Shown here one piece after another: positions 21,721 through 33,944 of a stretch of 64,000 nt of DNA (positions are counted from its first letter, which is position 1; each line of letters opens with the position of its first letter). This DNA comes from Porphyra umbilicalis (Eukaryota; Rhodophyta; Bangiophyceae; Bangiales; Bangiaceae), in the NCBI GenBank assembly GCA_002049455.2, contig KV919025.1, positions 1 to 64,000 of the forward strand, in the 5' to 3' direction. The notes under the pieces are model-generated. The model was not told the DNA's origin. It ran no database searches and saw nothing but the letters and a program-made list of their open reading frames with translations. The position numbers were made by a program, and so were the translations under genes.

Positions 21721-21933
21721 GCGGGGTGGGTTGGGGTGGTGTGCGTGTGCGTAGGGCGGGGTTGGTAGGGTGTGCAGTTTGTAAGAGGCGAGGCGAGGGG
21801 GGTTCGGATGGCGTGGATGTGGGTAGGGTCCGGTGGTTGGAGTGTATGGGGTGGGGCATGTGCGGTTGTTGTAGTGGGGTGAGCTGTGCTTGGACGTACA
21901 GGTGGGCTGGGCTGGGATGAACCGGGAAGAGTA

Positions 21934-22332
21934 TTGCTGATCCCCGAATTTTGTCCTGGTGGACAGAGACTGACTTGCGGACCGACTCTCTCCACCAATC
22001 AGATGCGCCCCTGGGACTGACTTGGTGCTCCTGATTTCTTACATGTGCCCATGCAGCCTGGAAATCAACATCAGCTCCTCCTCTCATCTGCACTTCTGGC
22101 GAGGAGACAGTAGAAATTCTCAAGATCTCGCGTGGGCAGCTTGCTCAATGCCAAGAAAAGCGGATCAAGCGGCAACAAACAGTGAGTTCTGCTCGATGCA
22201 AGGTCCTGGCACAGAATGCGGGCTTTCTATTGGCTTCGATGCCTTCTTACTGTCGTTTTAAACCAATAGAGTGCTCTTATTCAGAGTCAGTCTCTGTCTC
22301 TGTCCCCCAGGACAAAATTCGGAGATCAGCAA
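21934..22332. mobile_element. 399-bp TA-flanked MITE
   Basis: The left end is TTGCTGATCCCCGAATTTTG and the right end is its imperfect complement. The inverted repeat extends about 45 bp through GTCCTGG.GGACAGAGAC. TA borders it at 21932-21933 and 22333-22334. There is no coding capacity. Confidence 0.8.
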
Positions 22333-22334
22333 TA

Positions 22335-23464
22335 CACCAGGGTGCTGTGTCGGTATTGGCATGATGAAGGCGCAGTACAGGAGTGTTATGAAGAGTGTTC
22401 GCATGAAAAGACACGCGCGCGTCCTGTCGTCATGGTGACACCTGCCATGTTACTGAATAGTGTCCGGTCTTATAATTCAAAGTGCCCTCCAGGCGCTAGC
22501 CGACCACCGGGCACTAGTCCGTTCTTGTCCAGAGAGGGATAGCAACGAAAGTAGGTCGACCGACAAAACGTTTTCATTTGGCTTTTTGCCAGATCGTCGT
22601 GGGACGTTTGTGGGCCGTTTGTGGGATCGACCACCGGATGGGCGATTGGTAAGGAGGCGGATATGGCTGCGGATATCGCGCGTCCCAAAAGAATGATCGG
22701 ATCCGGGCAAGTTCCACAGCAAGTTCAGAGGTGGCAGGTTATTTTTATTTGATTATAATCATGATGATTATAATGATTATAAAACATTTACATCAAGGGG
22801 CTGATTATTAGAATCACATGGCCATGCAGGGGGCGTTACAGTTGGGCTTACCTGAAGGGGGCTACTAGAAGATAGAGACAGCTGGTTGGCATGCCGACTG
22901 ACAGATTCAAGCGTTTCACTGGCTGTTTGGCAAGTCCACGACTGTCGTTGAAGTCTGTCTCACTCTATTAGTCCTCTGAGAACCGCACTTTTTTTTGGAG
23001 AGACCAGAACTCCGCCGCTACGACCGCAAATGACAAGCAGTCTTCACACAAGGGATAGAGACCCCCCAAACCTTTTTGCTGCAAGACATTGTACGCATTC
23101 TTCTGTAGAAACCCTTCAACGGCAAACCTATTTCGGAAAGATACGGCTCAGACGCTTGGTTTTCAAGCCTTCCGGCACACTGGGCGAGCCGCACGAGGTC
23201 ACAGCACCGTTTCTCGCATTTGTCCCATGTTCACATACCTCGTGCATTCGAGTGCACTATTTTGCTCAGTGCTCCAATCCCACGGGCCGAAGGTAGACGT
23301 CCGTAAAGAGTATGTCGAGAAGAAGCGTTAGCGTTTCTTGCAGCGATCCAGTGACCGTGGGAGGCTACTGAAAGTTCGCTCATCCAGAAGTGCGATCTTG
23401 CGCGCCTTTTGAGATTCGATCTCACAAGATCCGGCAGTCAATCGCGTGGCGCGAATCGTCAGCA
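22335..23464. other. Gene-free stretch with a small AT-rich palindromic island
   Basis: No frame of interest is seen. At 22739-22790 there is a markedly AT-rich run built from GATTATAATCATGATG-like inverted steps, unlike the GC-rich surroundings. The rest carries nothing I can identify. Confidence 0.4.
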
Positions 23465-23895
23465 GCCAATGAGCGCCTGTGCATGGGCACTCCCAATTCC
23501 AGGCACGTGCGTGCAATACCCTTGCCTTCAGGGCGGTGGCGCGCTTGGCGACGAATCGACACCGGGCACGCCGGCCGACTCCATAGCCGCGAGCGCGCAC
23601 GGGGGCTCGTACAGCCACGTTGCCGTGGCGGGGAAAACGTGGGGCGGGGAAAAGGGTGCCGCCGCCGGCACCGCAGCGGCGGCCGCTCGGCGGCGTCGCG
23701 CGACGCCGACGGGAGGGGCCTTCACTCTGCCGCGCAACGCACCTCTAATCGCGACGCTAGATGGCAGGCCGACGGGCCGCCGCAACAGAAGCCGGCGCGC
23801 AGGCACGATCACCCGCGTGTCATCGCGAGCACGTTCAACCCCCGTAGTCGCTGCACGCGGTCGCCGCGCCCAACTCGGGGGTGCACAGGATTTCA
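23465..23895 (+). repeat. Dispersed repeat R2, copy 1
   Basis: From GGCACGTGCGTGCAATACCC to the CGGTCGCCGCGCCCAACTCGG region this matches the complement of 26395-26870, with scattered differences and small indels. It is very GC-rich. No coding signal is shared by the two copies beyond absence of stops. Confidence 0.75.
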
Positions 23896-24164
23896 AATTC
23901 CGGGCCAAAGAGCCGATACAAGAATTTTCTGGGAGCAGAGGCCAAAATAGCATGTATGGCCTCTGGGTCAGATCTTGTCCGGCCTTGTTTCAGACTACGC
24001 AGGTGCCAATGACAAACGATCTCTGGTGGACAGGCTCTGGTCAGTTTTTTGAATCGGCAATCCGAAGAAAGCTCGGCTGACAGATCTCTGTCACGCCCGC
24101 CACGTGACTGGCGTCAAGCCGCTGGTCTGTCGGGCGCCCTCGCGGGCGCCGGCGGTTGACGTAG

Positions 24165-25971
24165 CTGCGCAGTGCTCACTAAAGCCAGGCTCGTGACAAG
24201 GGCCGATTTCTTGTCTCCGTCCAGGTGAGAATCGGTCACGGCTTGTTACGGCTCTGTCACGACAAGAAGACAGCCCGGAGAGCTTCCGCCCCCACTAGCC
24301 TAACGACCAACCAATGTCTCTTAATCGATCAAGAAGTACGTTTAAATACAGTGCTAAGGCAAACTGGCAAACGAAGCAGAGCGCTGCAAGTAGACAAATA
24401 GCCAGAGTGACTGCAACAACAACTCCCCGTGGCCGGTCTACAGCTCATGCGTCTCCAGCTTCGGATCGGGGACAACGAATGAAGTGGGTTCGATCCCCGA
24501 CGTGAGCGCTTTCTCTTGTGGCAGGGGTAGTGGCGGGGGCGTCTCGTCGGTCATGATCCGCGGTGGCAGCGCCGGTTGTGGCTGGACCGCTGGCGGGGAG
24601 GGCGGGGGCAGTGGCGGTGGAGGGGGCGGCGCGCCGACAAACGGTGTCGCTCCTGCCGGGAGGGGTGATTCGGCTACTGGTGGTGGTGGCGGTGGCGGGC
24701 GCGGCACGTCAGCCAACGTCGGCGCACCCTCCAGGGCCGGCCCCGCTGCGGGTGCGTACGGGGCGTTCTTTTAATCTCAGACGGCCGGCATCCACCGTCA
24801 TGTCACAGGGGGTGCTGAGGGAGGAACTGAATTTGATTGAGATTTGCAGCCGGCGCACACACTCGGCTGCCTTCCGTGATTGGTGTGGAGCACACTCGGC
24901 CAATGTGGCGGGCATCAGGGTTGCGGTCGCTCACTTGCAGACGCGGCTGTTGGGTTTGGTGTCCGAGGGTGGCGGTGAGGGTGCTAGTGTTTTTCACACT
25001 GTGTAGGTATAGCCTCTGTAGCAGTTTCAGTCCATTGTAAGTTCTGCTTTTTAGACTGTCCATCCGTACCTTGTTTTGCTTCTCGCACACCCATGTCAAG
25101 TACTGATCCGTGCATGGGTGAGCACAGTATCTTTCCGGCTTGTTGGGGGATACAGTACCACCTTGCGTGCTGCAGTGACAAGAACAAAGCGCCAGACACA
25201 TTGCCTGTCGTGGCACCACCACAATGGCTCAGCGCCCAGTGTCAGTGACCTTTTCTAGCGTCATGAGGTTGCTGGCTGTGGCGCCTCTCGTCGGAAGCCG
25301 GCGCCACCAGCAAAGCCGGTGAAAAGCTCGGAAAGCGCGGCTATCACCGCGTCGCTCCCGCCATGGCCGCCATTGGCGTAGTACACAAAAGAGGTGGCCG
25401 TGCAGGGAGGCACTTTGCCGGCGTGGCGAGCTGAAGGCGATGCTGTGCCCACCACTGACTTGATTTTTCAAGTTGATGTAAGGACTGGCGGAGGGTGACG
25501 AAATCGGACAGGTGCCAGAAAAGAGCGGTCCATACAAATACAGCATTCCGAGAAGAACAGGCGAAGATTGCGTGCAAACTGTCCCTAAATAGAGTTGGAA
25601 CGGGCCGGTGTCCACACTTAGTTGGCCACCCAGAACGGACGCGTGCTATTGCGATCAGAAACCGCCGGGGTCGTGTTTGGTCATTCTTGTCAAGGGCATG
25701 CGCATCCTTGCCCTAACCATCTTACTGTCCTCTACGGCCACTTTTTCTTACCTCTTCTGATAGAGGACGTCAGTACGACCACGATAGGCGCGACAAGCGT
25801 GAACGCAACGTCCATGGCAGTGGAGTTGTCAAGCTTTTTCTGTTTTCTGACAGACGAATCTCGTTTTTGACCCAGGGGGACGTGTCAAGCAGGCTACTGT
25901 GCGAGAATCCGGTGGTGCGTGACAAGAATTTCCGGCTTGTCACGAGCCTCGCGTGAGTGAGCACTGCGCAG
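24165..25971. mobile_element. Putative 1.8 kb element with about 37-bp terminal inverted repeats
   Basis: The left end is CTGCGCAGTGCTCACT, then AAAGCCAGGCTCGTGACAAG. The complement of the right end is CTGCGCAGTGCTCACT, then CACGCGAGGCTCGTGACAAG. Further TTGTCACG-like motifs occur just inside both ends. The target duplication is unclear. The interior has only short frames, including a Pro-rich one at 24438-24716 (minus) without an ATG, and no transposase I recognise. Confidence 0.6.
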
Positions 25972-26003
25972 TCATCCGACAGATGGGAGGTAGTATTTGA
26001 CTT

Positions 26004-26260
26004 TTCCCTGGCCTTTAGGACAGGGTGCTCTCGAAGTGTAGTGATGCACACATATACTTAGATCACGGGACTTGCTCTCCGTTTCAGAGGTGGCAGTCTG
26101 CAGGTGTGCGGTGGCGCTTGAGCCACGCAGAGAGGCTTTCGAGGGCATTCCTGGCTTTTATTCCCTGGCCTTTAGGACAGGGTGCTCTCAAAGTGTAGTG
26201 ATGCACACATATACTTAGATATCGGGACTTGATATCCGTTTCAGAGGTGGCAGTCTGCAT
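26004..26260 (+). repeat. Direct duplication of a roughly 100-bp segment, 157 bp apart
   Basis: CCCTGGCCTTTAGGACAGGG through TTTCAGAGGTGGCAGTCTGC occurs at about 26004-26103 and again at 26161-26260, with few differences (ATCACGGGACTTGCTCTCC versus ATATCGGGACTTGATATCC). The spacer is unrelated. Confidence 0.85.
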
Positions 26261-26394
26261 TCGTGTCCTCAGGGATCTGAGGGCGTGTCAGCGTTGGAAG
26301 GGTCGCGATGACGCTAAAAAGCGAATGGAATAGATCCTGCCACAAAGGTCACAGGGCCCGGACGGCATCTGCCCCTCTGCCCCCCCCCACCGCT

Positions 26395-26870
26395 CCGAGT
26401 TGCGCGCGGCGACCGCGCGCAGCGACTTTCGGGGTTCGAAGCGCCCACGATGACCCGCGGGTAATCGTGTTTGCGCGCAGTCCTCTGATGCGGCGGCGCG
26501 TCGGCGGTAGCTGACGCCACCTAGCGGCGCGGTTGGAGGCGCCCCATCGCGCGGCAATCAGTCCCACCCGCCCACCCGTGGGCCGTGTCGGCCGCCCAGC
26601 CCGCCGTGCGCCGGTGCGCTGCGCGGCGGAGTGACAACCCCTCCTGTGGGTGTCGAGCGACGCCGGCGGGCCGCCGCCGCCGCGGTGGCAGCGGCAGCAT
26701 CCCTTTCCCCGCCCCACATTCTCCCCGCCACGGCAGCGTGGCAGTACGTGCCCCCGTGCGCGCTCGCGGCTATGGAGCGGGCCGGCGTGCCCGGTGTCGA
26801 TGCGTCGCCAAGCGCGCCACCGCCCTGGAGGCCAGGGTATTGCACGCACGTGCCTTGCATTGGTCAGTGA
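26395..26870 (-). repeat. Dispersed repeat R2, copy 2 (inverted)
   Basis: This is the reverse-strand copy of 23465-23895. The pair brackets the TIR element at 24165-25971 and the 100-bp duplication, so the region has an overall inverted-repeat layout. Confidence 0.75.
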
Positions 26871-26904
26871 TAAATCGGGTGCTGTCGAGAAACGGGCGGA
26901 TCGG

Positions 26905-27215
26905 ATGTACCTGAGAGCAAACCCTGCAACGGCGGCCCGATGTCATATTTGCGAAACGTGGCGCAACGTGGCGCAAACGTGTCTCATTATTAAGATAATG
27001 GGGTCGGAACGCTCCAGCATCAACGTCTCCGACCCCATTTAGGCTTCATTTCAACCAAATCAAATGACGTAAGTACAACGCATATGTTGCTTTTAGAAAT
27101 GGGGCCCGTGCCGGACCGACCCCATTCCCGACCGGAAATGGGGTCGGTCCGAAGCCGACCCCATTCTTCTATGCTCTCTCATTGGTCGAACGATTCGAAA
27201 CAGTATAGAAGATAG
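26905..27215 (+). repeat. Dispersed repeat R3, copy 1, with GGGGTCGG/CCGACCCC hairpins
   Basis: The copy begins GAGCAAACCCTGCAACGGCG and contains AAACGTGTCTCATTATTAAG. It then has several inverted words of the form AATGGGGTCGG...CCGACCCCATT (26998-27040 and 27096-27165). Related copies lie inverted at about 33590-33768 and 38215-38520. It is probably a small non-autonomous element, but its ends are not defined. Confidence 0.6.
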
Positions 27216-28146
27216 CATGCTTGAGCGAGCAACGTGTGGGCCCACGATCAGCCCCGGGTTTTCACAGTCATTCAGAAACTAGAAATTGTCGATCTGGACC
27301 ACTCCTCTCGAAAGCGGACCCACGGCTCTCGCCAGATATTTTGGTCACGGCATGCACAGAGGGAAGCGCGTTGGATCTTTTTTCGCCTGCGTGGCTCCCA
27401 CGCATCGCTCAGAGAGCAATCTGAGAGGGGTGGGGCTGTCGACCCAGGTGTGCTGCGCCTGCATAGGGCCTCTCTGGGGGCCCTCTTGGAGGGAGGTCGG
27501 TTCGAGAGGGCGGCGCGGGCCGTCGACAGCGCCGCGTGAAGGGGCGAGATCGGGCTGGTCGCCGTGCTACAGCTATTGGGGCGCCCTGACAGGAGCCTGA
27601 GGGGGTCCTGCAGCCCGAACGGTCGCACCTGGATGGCGGGGGCCGCGATTGGCACCGTTTGGAGGGGCGTGGCCGCCCAGCCACCGTGCATCAGTGGCAG
27701 GGGCGCCCGCACGAGCGCTGCCTGGGGGTGGTGGTGGCGGGGCATCCCGGCGTGCATCAGCGGTGGGGGGGTGCGCTGGGGTGGCTGTCCGCAGTGGTCG
27801 GCCGGACACGCCATTCAGAGGACGGCATGGGCCGCCCGCTGATTGCCACCGCGGTCGTCACCCCCATCCCGCCGCCGACGATTTTTGTCCACCCACCACA
27901 CCCGTAAGCACGGCCGACGTGGCCCCTCCTCCATCGCGCCGGCCAGGCGCTCTGCTCTCACCGCTGGGCTCCATCCCACTCACCCCTCCTCCTCGATCTC
28001 GCTGTAGCACGCGCGCTGCTCGCACCACTCGTCCCCCCCCCCCCCCCCCTCCTCCCTTCCCACGACGCACTAGGCGCCCCTGCTGTTCTTCTCCATTCCC
28101 GCCCCGCGCCCCACGGGGTCCGGTCGTCTGCGTCCCTGCTTTCCAT
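27216..28146. other. Upstream flank of the PIF/Harbinger transposase gene
   Basis: The region is GC-rich with Pro/Arg-rich frames on both strands. A C-run (28028-28044) and a pyrimidine-rich stretch lie just before the transposase ATG. I could not find the terminal inverted repeat of the element. Confidence 0.35.
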
Positions 28147-29724
28147 ATGGACGTCCAGGAGGAGGAGATCTCGGCCACGGCCGCCCTGCTGGCCGAGGAT
28201 GACGGCGCGGACGTTGCTGCTGCGGTGCAGGCGCACGTCAATGTGCTCATGGCGGTGCGCCGACGCGCGCGCGCCAAGCGCAGATGGCGGTATCGTGGCT
28301 CCACCGCGGGGCGCCGTGGCAGCAAGCGCCACATCTTTGCGGCCGGTGTGCACGCCATTTTGCGAGACTACTTCGGTGTTGGCGGTGTGCTTCCTATCTA
28401 CGATGACCGGGAATTTGAGGCGCTGTTCCGTGTCCCCCGCGCCGTCTTTCGGCGTATCTATTTGGCTGTTAAGGACGAGCGTTTCTTTCAACAACGCATT
28501 AATGCGACGGGCAAGCTGCAAGCGCATCCACTGCAAAAGGTGGTGGCTGCCTTTCGCGTGATCGCCTACGGCGAGGCGTCCGATCGAGCGGACGAGTACG
28601 TGCGCCTGTCCCGGACGGTGATCGCCAAGTCGACCAAGTTGCTGATGGAGTTTATTGTCAAACGATGGGGACCTACCTACCTGCGACGACCGAACCAAGA
28701 CGAGCGCAACACCAATATGTAGCGCAACAAGGAGCGCGGGATTCCGGTGTGCATGGGCTCCCTCGACTGTTGCCACTGGGAGTGGCACCAGTGCCCGACG
28801 GGGATGGCGGGGGCGTACCAGAGTCGCAAGGGCAAGCGGGGCATCGTCGTAGAAGCTGTGTGTCACGAGGACCTGTGGGTGTGGCACCTGCTTGTAGGAG
28901 CCCCCGGCAGTCTGAACGACATCAACGTCATGCACCAGTCGCCGCTGTACCTGGACGTCACTGGCGGCCGGTGGCCGCCTCGCGGCACGCCCTTTTCTAT
29001 CAATGGCCGCACCCGCACGCTCCCCTACTACCTTGTCGACGGGATTTACCCGCGCTACGCTTTTCTGATGTCGCCGCACCCCAAGCCGTCCATCGAGGAG
29101 CAGACGACGTTCAACCGCCTCCAAGAGGCCATCCGAAGGGACGTGGAGCCGCTGCTTGGCGTATTACTGAAGCGCTTTCATGTTGCGCTACACCCTGGGC
29201 ACTACTGCTCTGTGTCGCAGCTAGTGACGACCTACAAGGCCATTTGCATTCTGCATAACATGTGTGTGGAGAGTCGACGTCGCAACGTTTTGAGTCGCCG
29301 TCGACAGGCGGTGCGGGTTGATGGTGGGACTAACTGTGGCGCAGGTGGCGATGCTGGCGGCGGGTCAGATGGTGGGTAAGGACAGAGCGGTGGGACACCT
29401 GATGGCGGCATTGCTGCCGTCGGGGCGCTTGCGCCTGGCGGCGGGAGCCCCGTTGGCGTCGGCGGTGTTATTGCTGCCGCCGGGGCTCCAGCACCTGGCG
29501 GTGGCGTCGGCGGCGTCGCTGCGGCAATGAACAGCATTGACGCCGTCGGCAACGCGCCCCCTGCTCTGAATCCCGTCGCCCACCCGCCTGCCGCCGGCAT
29601 GGCTGCCATATTTGATGCTTGGGCTGAGACGCAGAACGTGCAGGAGAACGAGCGCCTGCGAGCAGACCTGACTGCGGACATTTATCGCGACCGAGGTGAA
29701 CTGCTTGCCCCGTACATTGGGTGA
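28147..29724 (+). pseudogene. PIF/Harbinger-type transposase with two internal stop codons
   Basis: The frame starts ATGGACGTCCAGGAGGAG and stays in one register to a TGA at 29722-29724, interrupted by TAG at 28720-28722 and TAA at 29377-29379. It has the features of the plant-transposon (Plant_tran/DDE_4) branch: RRDYFG-like N-terminal residues (ILRDYFG), IYDDREFE.LFRVPRAVFRRIY, QRINATGKLQAHPLQKVVAAFRVIAYG, the first Asp in GSLDCCHWEW, the second in APGSLNDINV, and the Glu region in AIRRDVEPLLGVL. CILHNMCVE and a charged tail ending ELLAPYIG follow. It would be a cut-and-paste DDE nuclease targeting a 3-bp site. The first stop lies just before the catalytic Asp region and the second in a Gly-rich linker near the C-terminus. 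Everything else is intact, so decay looks recent. No partner Myb-like gene is seen nearby. Confidence 0.85.
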
Positions 29725-30480
29725 CGAGATGTAGGGCGTGGTAGAGTAGACATAAAGGGGTTTTCTCCCGCTGGGCAGGGTTTTTTTTTTCCTACACACC
29801 TTTGTAACGATCCTGTAAACGGCGGGAGGCCCCCAGCGCCGGTAGCCCGGAGTGACTGGCCGACGGGTACGGCGGGGGATTCCTCGGGTTTCCTCAGCCG
29901 CGGTCGCCGCTGTCGTGAGGGCCGCCCTCGCCGGCCCGCCGCGGCCTCCACACGGTGCCGACCCGTGGTGCTGATGGCTTTCGCGGCTCCCGCGACGGCG
30001 GCCGCGCAGCGCTCGACGGCGGGTCGCCGAATTTGCCGCCGCCGCCGCCGCCACCGCCGCCACCGCCGCCGCCACCACCGCCGCCGCCGCCGTCGGCGCT
30101 GCTACCGAAGCCGCGGCCGCAGCCGCCGCCATCGCCGTTCATGGCGCCGTTGAGCGCGACAGACGCCGCCCCCTGCGCTTGGGCGGCGTCGAGGCTGTCG
30201 GCGAGCGCAGATGCGGCGGCGGGATGGTAGGCGACCACTGCGCCGAGGCGGTCTCCGGGGGGGACGGCACGGAGGTGGCAGGCAGCGGCAGCGGGCCGCC
30301 GCCTTAGCTGCGCCACCGCCGCCACCTTCGCCGCCGCTGCCGCCCACGCCGCCGACGCCGCTGCCGCCGCCGCCGCTGCCGCCGCCGCCGTCGCCGCTGC
30401 CGCCGTCGCAGTCACCGGTACCCCCCCGCCACAGCTGCTGCCTCCGCCGCCGTTGACCGCCACCGACGCCGCCCACTGCA
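29725..30480. repeat. GCC/GCN triplet-rich low-complexity block
   Basis: Runs of (GCCGCC) and (CACCGC) at 30030-30130 and 30310-30400 and the repeated phrase CTTGGGCGGCGTCGAGGCTG (30178 and 30480) dominate. Stop-free frames on both strands here are compositional. No gene is supported. Confidence 0.6.
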
Positions 30481-32760
30481 CTTGGGCGGCGTCGAGGCTG
30501 GCGGCGTGTGTGCGGTCCGTCGCAGGGTGCTTGCTTCAGGCAAAGGTCGACTATTTTCACCGAGAAAGACGTAAGTGTAGGAAAAAAACAAACCGAACAG
30601 GGATACAAACAAACCTTTCGTTGTCTTCGAGCTGCTGCTACACTTCACAAAACACAAAGCAATACACAGTTGCTACGCTACTCAGTGTCCGTGATGGTGG
30701 TGGTGGTCGTGTCAGACTCGCTTCTTTGGTCAAGGCCACAGGTTGTATCCAGTTGCTTGTTCAGAGCCGCAGAGGCAGCCCGCTGCTTTGCGGCTTGCGA
30801 CTTGCGGCCATGCTGGTTGTCGCTGCCCCCGCTGCCGCGCGCCGCCGGTGCCGCCGGCAACTCCACCTCCGCCGCCAGAGCCCTTGCACCTGCAGTATCT
30901 GCTGCCACAGGCGCCGCCGGCGGGTCCTCCCCCGGCCTGCAGGGGAGGCTGGGGGGGAGCAGACACCAGCACAAACGTCGAGGGGGTCGGGGCTTGGTGC
31001 CCGCCTACCACGTACAGAGGCTGGCGAGCTGCCTCCTGCGGCGTCGGCTGCGGCGTCGGCTGCGGCGTCGGCTGCGGGGCTGGATGGCTCCCGATCACTT
31101 ACAGAGGTTGGCGCGCTGGCTCCCGCGGCGTCGGCTGCAGCGAGGGCTGCGGCTGCGCGGGCAACAACATCAACGGCGAAGACGTGCTCTGCGGCTGAGC
31201 GGTCGTCAACGCCCACTGGTACGCGTGCCCGCAGTGAGGCTTGGCGGGTGACTCGCCGCTCCAGAGCGCCAGACGGTGGCCCACCGGGTACGCCGGCGGC
31301 CGCCACGTGGAAGACCAGGTACCGGTGGGGTCGTACCCACCGGTTGGCCACGGCTCGCCCGCGCTGGCGTACCCGTGCGCGCACGAGGACGGGGGTGGCG
31401 GCGGCCAAGGGCCGTGCGAGCGCCGGTGGTCGTCGACCGGTGGCCCCGGCGGCCAACACCTTTGGTCGTCAGACGGGCCCGCCGGTCGTCGCGGGGGGCT
31501 CCAGCGAGGGGATGTCGGGGGCCCGCCGGTCGTCGCGGAGGGCTGCACCGTCGAGGGCCGCGTGGGGCGCCCGCTGCTCCTCGCTGAGGGCTCCACCACG
31601 GGGGGGGGGCGGGCCCTATGCGGGGCCCGCCGGGTGTCGAGGGGGGCTGCGCCAAGGGGCTCGCGTGGCGGGCCCGCTCGTCGACGAGGCGGGCTCCACC
31701 GACGGGGGTACTCGCCGCCGGCATGAGGGTGATAACGCCCGTCGTCGTCGACGCGTCGACTAACACGTCGGTCTTCAGGATCGGCGTGGTCGGCGTCAGG
31801 TCCGAAGAGGTGGGGGTGAGGAGGGCAGGATAGTCGGTGTTGTGCCGGAGGCCGGCCGCCGTTCATAAGCGGCCGGCCAACATTCCGGCACGCAGGAGGG
31901 GGGCGGGAGTGATTGCGGGGAGGGAAGGGCCCAAAAGCGCGGGGAAGTGGGGGGGGAGGCCCGTACATGGCGCCGACCTCCCTGGGACCAGCACAGCTGG
32001 GGGACCAGAGGCGGGAAGGGCGACAGGGTGGAGCTCACCGTTCAGGAGGTAAGAGGGGGGGGGGGGGGGGGGGCGTCCGTATTGCCGTGGTCACACGGCC
32101 CCACGCAGGTGAAAGGCGGAGAGGGCGGGGTGGCAGCGGGACAGTTGCGATGCCGTTGCGCTCGGCGTCGTCGCGTGTCGTTGGCCTCCTTCAAACGCGT
32201 CATGAGCGCGGTTAAAGAGGGCGGGAGGGGTGGGCTGGGCGGGTGGGGGGGGGAGTGGGCGGGATGGCAGACGGCGCGCACGCGCTGCACAGACTTCCCA
32301 CCATCCCGGCGCGACTGCGCACACAGAGGAGACGCGTCCTCGCCGCCCACCCAATCCTACCTGCCATCCGACGGCGGGTGAGCGAGTGTGGGGGGACTGC
32401 GTCAGCCTGACCCGCCCCGCAGGGGCCGTGGCTCCCAATAACTGGTCGCGAATGAGGACCGACCAGCGCCCATGCGTCTCGTCGTCCCACGTGGAGCCGG
32501 TCCAAAGCGGCGCCGTGCCCGCCAGATAAAATGTAAAAGAGCGAGTGGGACGAGCCGGAGAGACCCGCCACGGCAGCCTGACAACGCAGACCTGCTTAAA
32601 GGCGGGAATCAGACGCCCCCACGCAACACACGTTGGACGGCAGTGGGGTCGAGCGGCACGCGTCGGACTGAAACGCCAGGCGCGGCACACGTCGGACGGC
32701 TGAGGGGCCGCGAGGCGGCCCCTGACGAGTCGCGGGGCTGACTGCCGTCACGCCTCCAGA
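30481..32760. other. Low-complexity region with a possible Pro-rich exon on the minus strand
   Basis: A minus-strand frame 31099-31968 (Pro/Ser/Arg-rich, with two RWSPPRR.AGP repeats) ends at a perfect donor-like GTAAGT. About 90 bases further on the paralogous sequence TPQEAARQPL is again followed by GTACGT, so the segment is tandemly duplicated. I recognise no domain. A poly-G run lies at 32048-32072. A minus-strand stretch near 32420-32560 (TAPLWTGSTWDDETHGRW) looks more protein-like than its surroundings but has no context. I do not call a gene. Confidence 0.3.
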
Positions 32761-33944
32761 GCCAGCGAGGGCGTTAGCGCGGCGGCCATTCCAACGTCAA
32801 GAGGATGACCAGTTGGTCACGTGACCGGCTGGCCATCCGTTCTGAGGCGTCGCCGTGTCCACCCGATGCGCAGAGCGCTTCGCACCCCTGCAGTGGCCCA
32901 CTCACGCACGATCTCATCCGATGACGCGATTCAGCTTCAACCGAGCATTGTGCATGTGGCATCGAAACGGACAGTTTGTGGAGTCGACTAGTTTCCAAAA
33001 GTGCAGCTTTTCAGAAAAGTGATGCCATCCAGGACGACAGATTGGTTCGATTCACTTGTTCAGCCAATCACTGCTCTTCCCTCCAAACTGGGAGGTTTCA
33101 AAACTGCTCCCGAGAGTGTCGACGGCGATGACATCTGACCTGTTTAAATCTCTCGACGAGCCTTCCGCACGATGCGGATCGTGCCAGTGGCGACGCCCGC
33201 TCTCCAGTTTCCCCGCCCAGCCGCTTACCGCTTCTTTGGTGGCCCGATTCAATCCGTTTACAATCGACAGGACTGCGGACGAGGAGATCGGATTCTTCCC
33301 AGCTGCGTAGTTCCAATGATGTGCCCGTTTTATGTCGTGGCCGTGCCAGGTGTCGGCCCGTTCGTCCCTTTGAATGCCTCTTTCTTCGAAGTTGTTATCG
33401 GTTTCGACGATTATTTGCGGCATATCTGGCGCTTGACAGGGACGTCGCAATCTCACCGCGACTGTTGGGCACACGTTCCGGACAACTTCTCGGTGGTTTC
33501 GTTTCATTAAGCGCTGATCGAGATCCCTTAGCGCTTCTTCGCTTTCATTTGGATTCGGTCTACCAGAATGGGGCTACGCATAACCCAGCAATGACGACCC
33601 CATTCAGACCGTCTCGTGGCTCGTTTCAGACAGGTCGATGCCCAACTACATCGCGCCTGGCCCCAAACAGTGCGCTCAGAGTGGGCTCTTTATTCAGTGT
33701 GCCACACGTTGCGCCTCTAAATTCCCCAATTGGAAGATGGGATCGACGTTGCAGGGTTTGCTCTGATCGATACGAACGCGGAAGTGGGCACCAACGGGTG
33801 GGGTGTGCTACGCTTCGTGCTCCGTTTTTTCTTTTGAGGATCCGAGGGCCACCCTCTGATACATCTACACAAGTTTGTGGTCGATTGATGTACATGCGCC
33901 GCAACCAGAGCCGTTTGTCCATAGGACTACTCAGATGAGATAGA
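32761..33944. repeat. Gene-free stretch including dispersed repeat R3, copy 2 (about 33590-33768, inverted)
   Basis: The complement of the 33690-33768 segment reads GAGCAAACCCTGCAACG, then GCAACGTGTGGCACACTG and AATAAAGAG, paralleling 26914-26990. GACCCCATTC words occur at 33597. The rest of the stretch has only short frames. Confidence 0.45.

Noticed and set aside
24480-24505. tRNA T-arm-like sequence GGGTTCGATCCCCGA
   Set aside because: The stem does not pair properly and no acceptor, D or anticodon arms can be placed around it.
29955-30481. Gly/Ala-rich proteins from the triplet block
   Set aside because: Trinucleotide-like repeats keep several frames open at once on both strands.
31099-31968. 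Pro-rich minus-strand gene ending at a GTAAGT donor
   Set aside because: The donor is good but the segment is a tandem duplication in low-complexity DNA, with no acceptor or partner exon that I could support.
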